Part shown: positions 33,061 through 40,421 of the stretch, in pieces | Numbering within the stretch: the stretch's first letter is position 1 | Layout of the letters: each line of letters opens with the position of its first letter | Source of the DNA: Flavobacteriales bacterium UBA7666 | GTDB taxonomy: Bacteria; Bacteroidota; Bacteroidia; Flavobacteriales_D; Crocinitomicaceae | DNA length: 64,000 bases | Direction: 5' to 3' | Assembly: GCA_002483265.1 (NCBI GenBank) | Contig: DLHO01000014.1 | Span: forward strand, 17,944-81,943 | Program-made: the position numbers and the translations under genes | Notes under the pieces: generated by a model | What the model was told of the DNA's origin: nothing | Databases searched by the model: none | What the model saw: the letters and a program-made list of their open reading frames with translations, nothing else

Positions 33061-33540
33061 TCAATGCGTCTTCTCATTCACCTCATGAATCTCATGCTTG
33101 ATGTCCCGCAATTCATCCAATACAGAGTCTTGCGTTTGAGCCGGTTTCTTAACTGCTTCATCAAAAAACTCGTTGACCACATCATTCAAGTTGAGCTCTT
33201 CAACGGCTTTTCCATTAATCTTATCCTTGCTGGTTAAATCCGCTTTTGACTTTCCGGGTACTACGTACAATGCATTACTGAATATTCCGTCTTTACCGAT
33301 TATAAATTTTGAATCGCGGGGCAAATGATCCACTTTATCTAAGTGAATATAAACGTCCATCTTATAATCGTTATTGAATTCAATGTTGGTTACTTTACCC
33401 ACATTTTGCTTTTTGATAATCACATCGTCACCTTCATTGAGCCCGTTGATATCCTCAAACGTAATCACCAAATCCTTTTTGGGATCGCTGCAGGAGAAAA
33501 GAGTTATAACTAGAGAAGATAGTAAGATAATTTGTTTCAT
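33061..33540 (-). CDS. MCE/MlaD-domain lipoprotein
   Basis: 159 aa from ATG 33540 (a TTG at 33546 is possible). Lipobox LFSC (Cys near 17), then one MCE domain: DLVITFEDINGLNEGDDVIIKKQNVGKVTNIEFNN and the KDGIFSNALYVVPG strand. MCE domains form hexameric rings that carry phospholipids between membranes. Usually they sit beside an ABC ATPase and permease (mlaFE); here none is adjacent and the domain is a lipoprotein, not signal-anchored, which is unusual. The last 25 residues are helical and charged. Confidence 0.8.
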   Translation of the reverse strand: MKQIILLSSLVITLFSCSDPKKDLVITFEDINGLNEGDDVIIKKQNVGKVTNIEFNNDYKMDVYIHLDKVDHLPRDSKFIIGKDGIFSNALYVVPGKSKADLTSKDKINGKAVEELNLNDVVNEFFDEAVKKPAQTQDSVLDELRDIKHEIHEVNEKTH

Positions 33541-33608
33541 GTTCAATTGGATTCAGCGATAAAGATAAGTCAATTATGAATGAGATTGGTCAATTGATTG
33601 TACAAGTC

Positions 33609-34199
33609 TTATTTCCATTCCTTTGTCCAAAAAATCAATTCTTTTTCAGTTTCTTCGGTTTCATTTCTATCCAGCCATGACATGCTGCACGAGTAATTCT
33701 GTTCAACATAACCGCGTTTCTTCCAAAAGTCATTGTTCGGACGATAATTAGTAGGTCTTAGCGGATGATCTTCCGGACGAACTACGGAACAAAATGTGGT
33801 AACCTTGAATCCGTTTTCCAATGCGTGTTTTTCGCGTACATCGAAGAATAAATGACCAATTCCCCGACCCCGGTAAGGATCTAACAGGATACTTTCTCCG
33901 AAATAGAAAATCTCGTCAATGTTCAATCCACGGTCAAGAAAAGGTTGCTGGATTTCTTTCGATTCTGCTTTTAACGGTATTCCGGTAGTTGCACCAACCA
34001 ACTGTTCTCCATCAAAAACACCAAAAGCAATGCTCAGCGGATTTCGGTTATAGATTTGCAGGTACTTTTCTTCGTATTCCTGCGAACCATCATATAAATA
34101 GGGGAAATCATGAAAAATACGGATGCGCAATTGACCCAATTGAGGAATCAATTCTGCGATGTCAAATCCAAGCTCTAATACATGACGCAATTGCTCCAT
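33609..34199 (-). CDS. GNAT-family N-acetyltransferase
   Basis: 196 aa. The acetyl-CoA-binding motif A is visible as GESILLDPYRGRGIGHLFFDVREKHA (about 100-125), preceded by strands LSIAFGVFDGEQLVGATTG and followed by VTTFCSVVRPEDHP. Cytoplasmic enzyme transferring acetyl from acetyl-CoA to an amine; substrate unknown. It lies 3 bp after the NTF2-like gene, so the two are co-transcribed and may act together. Confidence 0.87.
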   Translation of the reverse strand: MEQLRHVLELGFDIAELIPQLGQLRIRIFHDFPYLYDGSQEYEEKYLQIYNRNPLSIAFGVFDGEQLVGATTGIPLKAESKEIQQPFLDRGLNIDEIFYFGESILLDPYRGRGIGHLFFDVREKHALENGFKVTTFCSVVRPEDHPLRPTNYRPNNDFWKKRGYVEQNYSCSMSWLDRNETEETEKELIFWTKEWK

Positions 34200-34202
34200 G
34201 TT

Positions 34203-34604
34203 TTATTTTGAAACCAATTCGATCCACAATTCCAGGTTGTAATAGGTCGTCACCCGGGTTATTTTTTCGCCTTGCACTTCTAAAAATGCAGATGCGGGAA
34301 GTACGTAAGTTTGACCATGAGCAGGAGGCAATCCTGCTTCACCTTTTTTGTACGTTCCAAGAACCACAAATTCTGCTGCAATCCGACCTTCCGTTGTTGA
34401 AGAGAAAAGAACAACGTCTTTTAGCGTTTCAGAATAACTTTCATCCATTTGCTGCATGAATTCTGTGAACAGCATTTTCCCAATTCGCGGCTTCCCCTGA
34501 TTGGGTTCGTGCGTAATGTGTTCATCAACAAGAGCAAGCATTTCATCCCAGTTTCGGGCATTGAAAGCATCATAATATGCTTTTACGATTTGTAAATCAG
34601 TCAT
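34203..34604 (-). CDS. SnoaL/NTF2-like protein
   Basis: 133 aa, cytoplasmic. The NTF2-like cone fold is recognisable: IVKAYYDAFNARNWDEMLALVDEHITHEPNQG at the start, GRIAAEFVVLGTYKKGEAG and FLEVQGEKITRVTTYYNLELWIEL at the end. Members are ketosteroid-isomerase-like enzymes or small-molecule binding proteins. It is followed closely by the GNAT gene in the same operon. Substrate unknown. Confidence 0.85.
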   Translation of the reverse strand: MTDLQIVKAYYDAFNARNWDEMLALVDEHITHEPNQGKPRIGKMLFTEFMQQMDESYSETLKDVVLFSSTTEGRIAAEFVVLGTYKKGEAGLPPAHGQTYVLPASAFLEVQGEKITRVTTYYNLELWIELVSK

Positions 34605-34618
34605 TCTTAAGTTTAAAA

Positions 34619-34696
34619 TGAGTAATTATCAATTATCAAGGTGGTTCTGTTCCAGAATATCCTTGATAATTAAGTCATTTCATAATTGATAATTTA
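34619..34696. repeat. Dispersed inverted repeat, family III
   Basis: AATTATCAATTATCAAGG pairs imperfectly with CCTTGATAATT and ATAATTGATAATT about 60 bp on. Relatives lie at 52020-52114, 57278-57360 and 59941-60359. Confidence 0.6.
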
Positions 34697-34909
34697 TTGT
34701 GGGCATTCCCCCTTAACAAATTTCGTAATTCCGTGACACTGCGCTGTGCAGGCATTGGAATAGGTTTTATTGTTGCATCCGCAAACAGGATCATACTCCA
34801 TCGTACAGATACAATCTGCTTTGATATTTTCTTTGCAATCTTCTTTTTTATTGCAACTTTTGGTTGAAGCTGCGATTGCCAAGATCGAAGTGAACATCAG
34901 TATTTTCAT
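34694..34909 (-). CDS. Kazal-type serine protease inhibitor lipoprotein
   Basis: 71 aa. The N-terminal signal ends ASTKSC, so it is likely a lipoprotein with an altered lipobox. The mature part is a single Kazal domain with its six-Cys pattern: CICTMEYDPVCGCNNKTYSNACTAQCHG...C. Kazal domains block serine proteases through the loop near TMEY. Periplasmic or surface-exposed. It lies next to the M28 peptidase gene and may protect the cell from host or competitor proteases (inference). Confidence 0.85.
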   Translation of the reverse strand: MKILMFTSILAIAASTKSCNKKEDCKENIKADCICTMEYDPVCGCNNKTYSNACTAQCHGITKFVKGECPQ

Positions 34910-34920
34910 AATTCAGGAAT

Positions 34921-35823
34921 TTAAGCTAAGATACTGAAAAAAATTCCGTCAATGACAAGCGCCATTTTAGAAATATTCAGTGTTCCCATTTCATCTGTTT
35001 TATGATGGTAGTTTTTGTTTCTGTAAAAAGCGGTGTCAGTTACCATACAAGCGCTGAAACCCATTTTCCAATAATTTAAATGATCCGAAAAATCGATTCC
35101 TGTGAGCGATTTTGGTCCATTGAATTTCTTCACGGGGAGTTTGGCAAAATGATCCATTCGTTTGGTGAATTTTCGGGCACCTTTTCCTTTGCTGAATTTG
35201 TTTACAACCGTTATGTAATTTCCACGAGAGCCATAAAATAGTTTCAAAAATCCAATCGGATAATCCTGAGTATGCTTGGCTTCGTTAAAATAACCGATCA
35301 TTTCCAGACAGACCATTCCAACCACGTTCGCATTGGAATCTTTAAGGGATTTGGCATGAATATAACTTCCCATGTATTCTGTGCGGAAAAAGGGCGGTTC
35401 TTCAAGGGTATAAGCTACCAATTCGATGCATTTATCCAGTTGCTTTCCTTTTAAAAGTCGCGCCAATTCCAACAATCCCACAATTCCGGAAGCATTGTCA
35501 TCTGCTCCTTCCTGATCACCACATACATCGTAATGAGCTCCGACTACCAGTTTTTTAGTCGCTTTCGGATTAAAACGCGCAATCACATTTTTGTATGTCA
35601 GACTCCCGATCTGATAGTTTTGGTAGAAAACCGTATCGGCATATTCTTTGAAATTCGTGGAAATGAATTTTGCACAGAGATTCAACTGATCAATGTTTTG
35701 ATGATTGCGTGGTTTGGGAGTTTTGGTAAGTACTGTCAACAAATCTTTGATTCGGACAGTATCTGCTTGACCGTAAGTTACTGTTTTGAAAAGAAAGAGA
35801 GCGAGGAAAGGAATAATTTTCAT
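34921..35823 (-). CDS. Secreted M28-family peptidase
   Basis: 300 aa from ATG 35823 (MKIIPFLALFLFKTVTYGQ signal); a longer ATG at 35856 adds 11 residues before it. Zinc-ligand motifs of M28 peptidases are present: VVGAHYDVC (His, Asp), GADDNASG (Asp), TLEEPPF (Glu-Glu) and the late His in YHHKTDEMG. It should be a two-zinc aminopeptidase or glutaminyl cyclase-like enzyme in the periplasm. Its stop is 11 bp before the Kazal gene start, so both may be co-transcribed. Confidence 0.87.
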   Translation of the reverse strand: MKIIPFLALFLFKTVTYGQADTVRIKDLLTVLTKTPKPRNHQNIDQLNLCAKFISTNFKEYADTVFYQNYQIGSLTYKNVIARFNPKATKKLVVGAHYDVCGDQEGADDNASGIVGLLELARLLKGKQLDKCIELVAYTLEEPPFFRTEYMGSYIHAKSLKDSNANVVGMVCLEMIGYFNEAKHTQDYPIGFLKLFYGSRGNYITVVNKFSKGKGARKFTKRMDHFAKLPVKKFNGPKSLTGIDFSDHLNYWKMGFSACMVTDTAFYRNKNYHHKTDEMGTLNISKMALVIDGIFFSILA

Positions 35824-35951
35824 AATGAGTTTGAACGATGTAAGGTACTTATACATTCAACAAGATAAAATGTTTAATGAAAGTAAATCCTGAAATGATT
35901 TGAAGCCTTCGTTTGATTGAGTGAATGGCTTAAGCTTTACTTCCGATAAAC

Positions 35952-35976
35952 GAATTCGTAATTCGGCATTCGTAAT
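35952..35976. repeat. Dispersed intergenic repeat, family IV
   Basis: AATTCGTAATTCGGCATTCGTAATTA between two minus-strand genes; related copies at 54372-54408 and in the tandem block at 60051-60354. Confidence 0.55.
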
Positions 35977-36758
35977 TATTTTACAAATGTAAAATCCACA
36001 TGGTAATGATCATCATGCAAACTATCAATTAAATCGCTCAAATTTGTAGCAAAGTAAATTCCGCTTGCTTTCAGTTTTTTACCGTATTCGGTTGCAAACA
36101 AGTTGTCTTTCAGTGCAATTTTCAGGATCACTTTTTCAATTTTTAATCCGTTTTTCTTCGCCTGTTTATCGAGTTCCAGAATATGTCTGGCAATCAGATT
36201 AAAATCAATGGAATAGCTGGTGTCTTCTGTGTAAATTCCATCTTCATCAAAATCCATGAGATAATGGGGAAGTCCCATGGTATTGGAGTCTGTATTGGAA
36301 ATTCCATTTTTCAAAAGTGGCGACATGAAATCAATACTTAATCCATTTTGATGCGTTCTGTGAGGCCAGATCTTACCACCATGCTCGTTGGAACATTCCA
36401 TTAATCCGAATTCAAAATGGGGGAGAATGGTTTCGAACTGCTTGTATGTTGCCAGCACAGCGTGATATACTTTTTCATGAGAAAAAGCATGTTTATTCAA
36501 ATAACTGCTAGAATCGAAATAGATGAAGTTGACGCCTTTGAATGGAAAGATTCTTCCGTTACTTAAACTTCCATTACTCACGGTTCCGGAAGAAATACTG
36601 GGAATCGAATTCGTTTGATACTGATCGTAAAGATCCTGAATCGGATTGGACTCAGCTTTTTGTTGGGGCAACTCTCTAACTGGTTCCTTGCCAGACTCTA
36701 TTTGTCCGTTACAAGCCTGAATAAGCAGAAGAGGTAGAATGATTGGGATTAATTTCAT
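35976..36758 (-). CDS. MepA-like murein endopeptidase lipoprotein
   Basis: 260 aa. The N-terminal signal ends LIQAC (Cys 16), a lipobox. The catalytic region resembles penicillin-insensitive murein endopeptidases (M74/M15 fold): HGGKIWPHRTHQNGLSIDFMSP supplies the H-x6-D zinc ligands and DDHYHVDF the last His pair. It probably cuts peptide cross-links of peptidoglycan in the periplasm. Residues 25-70 are a low-complexity Ser/Gly linker. It is a single gene. Confidence 0.8.
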   Translation of the reverse strand: MKLIPIILPLLLIQACNGQIESGKEPVRELPQQKAESNPIQDLYDQYQTNSIPSISSGTVSNGSLSNGRIFPFKGVNFIYFDSSSYLNKHAFSHEKVYHAVLATYKQFETILPHFEFGLMECSNEHGGKIWPHRTHQNGLSIDFMSPLLKNGISNTDSNTMGLPHYLMDFDEDGIYTEDTSYSIDFNLIARHILELDKQAKKNGLKIEKVILKIALKDNLFATEYGKKLKASGIYFATNLSDLIDSLHDDHYHVDFTFVK

Positions 36759-36804
36759 GACACAGCTCTAAACAAAGTTAATGCCAAAGGTGGAAGTTTT
36801 AAAC

Positions 36805-36840
36805 ACAAAAAATCCCGACTTCGCAAAGCGAACGTCGGGA
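36805..36840 (-). terminator. Terminator of rplS
   Basis: Read on the minus strand, TCCCGACGTTCGC and GCGAAGTCGGGA pair, followed by TTTTTT. It lies about 25 bp after the rplS stop. Confidence 0.88.
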
Positions 36841-36865
36841 CAATATATTGAGATAAATCTTCGGC

Positions 36866-37225
36866 TTATGAGTGAGAGAAGCTTCTTTTTTCCTTGATAC
36901 GTGCTGCTTTACCAGTAAGACCACGGAAGTAGAAGATACGTGCACGACGTACAGCTCCACGTTTGTTTACTGTAATTGTATCAATGAAAGGAGAAGAAAT
37001 AGGGAAGATACGCTCAACTCCTACGTTTCCTGACATTTTGCGAACTGTAAACGTTTCAGTTGTACCTTGTCCGCGACGTTGTAAAACAACACCTTGAAAC
37101 TGCTGAATACGCTCTTTGTTTCCTTCTTTAATTTTGTATGATACTGTAACTGTATCTCCAGCGCCAAATGCTGGGAATTCTTTCAATTCTACTAGTTCTT
37201 TTTGAAGCTCTCTGATAAAATCCAT
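36866..37225 (-). CDS. rplS: 50S ribosomal protein L19
   Basis: 119 aa, normal length. Family motifs are all visible: FPAFGAGDTVTVSYKIKEGNKERIQQFQGVVLQRRG, RKMSGNVGVERIFPISSPFIDTI and RRARIFYFRGLTGKAARIKE. It sits at the 30S-50S interface near bridge B6. Here it stands alone and not next to trmD and rimM. The upstream 169 bp separate it from a plus-strand gene, so it has its own promoter. Confidence 0.97.
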   Translation of the reverse strand: MDFIRELQKELVELKEFPAFGAGDTVTVSYKIKEGNKERIQQFQGVVLQRRGQGTTETFTVRKMSGNVGVERIFPISSPFIDTITVNKRGAVRRARIFYFRGLTGKAARIKEKRSFSHS

Positions 37226-37402
37226 GACTCTAATTTTCTTTCACTAACCCATAATTGGGGGTGCAATATTAGGAATAATTTTTCAATTTATATTTTATTC
37301 CGCTAACTTTTTTTTATTTAAAGCTATTTTTCTTTTCGGAATCGCTTTTTTTCTAATTTCGATCACCGAATAATAAACTTCCTTACAAAGATAGTGAGAA
37401 AT

Positions 37403-37849
37403 ATGGAATCAACGAATAAGAGAGTAATTGGGCGAAAGGACCTTGTTTCCTTTCCGGGGTTTGATTTGATAAATGTTCCGGTAAAGATTGATTCCGGAGC
37501 CTATTCCAGTTCCATGCATTGTCAATCCATTGAAGTCATCGAATTTGGTGAAAAAGAACAACTTCGTGTGATCTTTCTGGATTCGGGAATCTCAGGATAT
37601 ACAGGAAAAGAAGTGGTCTTTAATGAGTTTAAAACAAAGGTCGTGAAAAGCTCCAACGGAATAGCTCAGGAGCGATTTTTTGTTAAAGGAACGGTTCGGT
37701 TGTTTGGAGAAACATATGAAACCGTATTTTCGCTGACTGAAAGAACCGGTTTAAGAAATCCTATATTATTAGGTCGTAGATTGTTGAATAAGCGTTTCCT
37801 TATAGATACCTCTAAAACCAATTGTTCTTATAAATACGAGAATAAGTAA
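37403..37849 (+). CDS. RimB-like ATP-dependent zinc protease (retropepsin-like)
   Basis: 148 aa from ATG 37403; GTG 37394 is possible but weaker. Contains the aspartic-protease-like motif KIDSGAYSSSMH (D30-S-G-A) and NPILLGRRLLNKRFLIDTSKT at the end, the pattern of the RimB/Zn_protease family that accompanies RimK ligases. RimB-type proteins trim glutamate tails that RimK adds. It is followed 46 bp later by rimK and then by an AstE-like gene, a conserved trio. Confidence 0.85.
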   Translation: MESTNKRVIGRKDLVSFPGFDLINVPVKIDSGAYSSSMHCQSIEVIEFGEKEQLRVIFLDSGISGYTGKEVVFNEFKTKVVKSSNGIAQERFFVKGTVRLFGETYETVFSLTERTGLRNPILLGRRLLNKRFLIDTSKTNCSYKYENK

Positions 37850-37895
37850 CTTATTATATTATCGAAGGAAAGGGATGAGCCTTTCAAGAAAAAGA

Positions 37896-38774
37896 ATGAA
37901 AATTGCCATTTTATCACGCAATCCACAATTGTATTCTACAAGACGCTTGGTTGAAGCTGCAGAAAAGCACGGACACGAAGCGCATGTGATAGATCATTTG
38001 CGTTGCAATATCGAAATTGAACAAAAAGGACCGTCTCTGTTTTATGGCTCGGAATATTTGGAAGGTTTTGATGCGGTAATTCCACGAGTTGGAGCATCCG
38101 TTACTTTTTATGGAACGGCTGTGGTTCGACAGTTTGAAATGATGAATGTTTTTTCCGTGAATAGCTCTCGCGGAATTGTTCACTCACGTGATAAATTGCG
38201 TTGTTTACAAGTGCTTTCGAAAGAAGGAATCGGACTTCCGAAAACGGTGTTTACGAATTATTCACGCAATGTGGAACACGTGGTTTCATCTGCCGGAGGA
38301 GCTCCTGTAGTATTGAAGTTATTGGAAGGAACACAAGGTTTGGGAGTTGTTTTGGCTGAAAATCAAAATGCGGCTCAATCCGTTTTGGAAGCCTTTAATG
38401 GCTTGAAAGCACGTGTGATCGTTCAGGAATTTATCAAAGAGGCCGGAGGTGCTGATATTCGTGCATTTGTAGTGGATGGAGAAGTGGTAGGAGCAATGAA
38501 GCGCCAAGGGAAAGAAGGTGAATTTCGTTCCAACTTACATCGCGGCGGAACTGCAACTATTTTGGAATTGACGGAAGAAGAGAAAACAACTGCGATCAAA
38601 GCTGCAGATGCTGTAGGTTTGGGAGTTGCTGGAGTTGATTTGCTACAGTCTTCCCGAGGACCACTGGTTTTGGAGGTGAACTCTTCTCCCGGACTGGAAG
38701 GAATTGAACGGGCTACAGGTGTTGACATTGCAGGAAAGATCATTGCTTTTATTGAGGAGAATGTAAAAAAATAG
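37896..38774 (+). CDS. rimK: RimK-type ATP-grasp glutamate ligase
   Basis: 292 aa from ATG 37896, where the family start MKIAILSRNPQLYSTRRLVEAA falls; an ATG at 37875 adds seven residues. ATP-grasp features: VNSSRGIVHSRDKLRCLQVLS, PVVLKLLEGTQGLGVVL, IVQEFIKEAGGADIRAFVV and the metal-binding LVLEVNSSPGLEGIE. E. coli RimK adds Glu residues to ribosomal protein S6 and makes poly-alpha-glutamate. It sits between a RimB-like protease and an AstE-like hydrolase gene, whose start is 2 bp after its stop. Confidence 0.93.
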   Translation: MKIAILSRNPQLYSTRRLVEAAEKHGHEAHVIDHLRCNIEIEQKGPSLFYGSEYLEGFDAVIPRVGASVTFYGTAVVRQFEMMNVFSVNSSRGIVHSRDKLRCLQVLSKEGIGLPKTVFTNYSRNVEHVVSSAGGAPVVLKLLEGTQGLGVVLAENQNAAQSVLEAFNGLKARVIVQEFIKEAGGADIRAFVVDGEVVGAMKRQGKEGEFRSNLHRGGTATILELTEEEKTTAIKAADAVGLGVAGVDLLQSSRGPLVLEVNSSPGLEGIERATGVDIAGKIIAFIEENVKK

Positions 38775-38776
38775 AA

Positions 38777-39748
38777 ATGGCAAAGTTCTACATACTTGGA
38801 AAAGAAATTCTGCCCGGACAGAGTATTGAACTCAGCATGGATGTGGCGAAGCTGCATACGCACACACCTGTTCAGGTGCCGGTTTTCGTTGAAAGATCTT
38901 TGAAGGACGGACCGATCGTTTTGTTAATGGCAGGAATGCATGGAGATGAGATCAACGGAATGGAGATCATCCGCAGAGTCATTCGCAAAAAATGGAATAA
39001 ACCCATTGCAGGAACGATCATTTGTCTACCGGTATTCAATATTTTTGGGTATTTGAACTTGAAGCGAGAGCTTCCCGATGGAAGAGATTTGAATAGAAGT
39101 TTCCCAGGATCTAAAAATGGTTCATTGGCAAGTCAGTTTGCTTACCAGTTCATGAATCAAATTGCGCCGAATGTAGATATCGTTATTGATTTTCATACAG
39201 GTTCCGCACAACGTTCCAATATTGCTCAGGTTCGATGCCTTATTTCTGATCCTGTGAGTATGGAATTGGCACAAGTTTTCAATCCGCCGTTTATTGTTCA
39301 TTCGGGATATATTTCCAAATCTGTTCGTGAAGCTTTGAATAAAATGGGGAAGAAAATTCTCTTATTTGAAGGTGGTAAAACAAACTCCATTGACGAGACA
39401 ATTGTGGAAGAAGGATTGCTTGGGATTCAGCGCATCTTGAACCACTTCAATATGAAGAATTTCAAATTGGAACCTGTTGAGAAGGAGTCTGTCGTTGTTA
39501 AATCATCTAGGTGGTTAAGAGCGCCCCAGTCGGGAGTTTTTCATTCGGAAGTAACCAACGGGCAGCATGTTGAAAAAGGAGATTTACTTGGCTTTGTGAG
39601 TGATCCGTATGGATCTTCGGAACGCAAGATTAAATCCAACTCAACAGGATACATTATTTGTACCAATGAAGCGCCTTTGGTGAACAAAGGAGATGCTATT
39701 TTTCATATTGGAACTGCATTGAATTCAGATAAAAATCTCCCCGTATAA
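38777..39748 (+). CDS. AstE/aspartoacylase-family zinc hydrolase
   Basis: 323 aa. Zinc site in LMAGMHGDEINGMEIIRR (H55, E58), then DLNRSFPG and VIDFHTGSAQRSNIAQVR. These enzymes hydrolyse N-acyl amino acids or remove acyl groups from peptides. The C-terminal 90 residues are a beta-barrel-like lid (SGVFHSEVTNGQHVEKGDLLGFV). It follows rimK by 2 bp, which suggests a substrate made or modified by the ligase (inference). It is 2 bp from the SpoU gene. Confidence 0.88.
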   Translation: MAKFYILGKEILPGQSIELSMDVAKLHTHTPVQVPVFVERSLKDGPIVLLMAGMHGDEINGMEIIRRVIRKKWNKPIAGTIICLPVFNIFGYLNLKRELPDGRDLNRSFPGSKNGSLASQFAYQFMNQIAPNVDIVIDFHTGSAQRSNIAQVRCLISDPVSMELAQVFNPPFIVHSGYISKSVREALNKMGKKILLFEGGKTNSIDETIVEEGLLGIQRILNHFNMKNFKLEPVEKESVVVKSSRWLRAPQSGVFHSEVTNGQHVEKGDLLGFVSDPYGSSERKIKSNSTGYIICTNEAPLVNKGDAIFHIGTALNSDKNLPV

Positions 39749-39750
39749 TT

Positions 39751-40227
39751 ATGAGAACTTCAAATGTTCATGGCTACTGTGCAATCGGTGTGTATAATGC
39801 TAAAACCGATCACAATATAGGGACCCTGTGGAGATCAGCATATATTTTGGGTGCTTCTTACATTTTTACAGTTGGAAAACGCTACAAAAAACAAAGTTCT
39901 GACGTGACACGTACCTGGGCTCGGATTCCTTATTTTCATTACGATTCCCTGGAAGATCTGTGTGAGAATGTTCCGTACGATTGTCATTTAATAGCCATTG
40001 AATTGACGGATGATGCCGAGTTTTTGCACGATTTTGAGCATCCGAAACGGGCAATTTACCTCTTAGGTTCAGAAGATCAGGGGCTTCCGGAGTCTGTTTT
40101 GGCAAAATGCCGAAGAGTGATCAAGCTTCCCGGGAATTCTTCTTTAAATGTAGCAGTAACTGGTAGCATTGTCTTACACGATCGCGCAGCAAAATTGAAA
40201 CCGGATCTCCCTCCAAATCATCGATAA
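39751..40227 (+). CDS. SpoU/TrmH-family RNA methyltransferase
   Basis: 158 aa. The SPOUT knot is clear: motif 1 NIGTLWRSAYILGASYIFTV, motif 2 AIYLLGSEDQGLPESVLAKC and motif 3 VIKLPGNSSLNVAVTGSIVLHDRAAK. It methylates a ribose 2'-O in tRNA or rRNA; which position cannot be told. Short relative to TrmL-like members but complete. It ends the four-gene cluster begun by the RimB-like protease. Confidence 0.9.
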   Translation: MRTSNVHGYCAIGVYNAKTDHNIGTLWRSAYILGASYIFTVGKRYKKQSSDVTRTWARIPYFHYDSLEDLCENVPYDCHLIAIELTDDAEFLHDFEHPKRAIYLLGSEDQGLPESVLAKCRRVIKLPGNSSLNVAVTGSIVLHDRAAKLKPDLPPNHR

Positions 40228-40364
40228 ATATTAGTTTAAACTAGCTGAATAGTTCTTTTAATTCGACGATTTTAAAAACCTGTTAAATTCGTAACTAACT
40301 GATTTTTATTTTTAAAGTCCGGTTTTGGCTGTGTGAATGGCATGTTTCACTTTCTTAATTTTAG

Positions 40365-40400
40365 TTAAAACTGATGCTTTATCAACTATCTTTGCGAGCT
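40365..40400 (+). promoter_or_regulatory. Promoter of the large T9SS surface operon
   Basis: TATCTTTG (40387-40394) matches TAnnTTTG exactly; the -33 box is a weak GTTA near 40364. Transcription would start near 40401, giving a leader of about 20 nt before ATG 40422. Confidence 0.55.
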
Positions 40401-40421
40401 CCAAACTGAGATAGCTCTATT

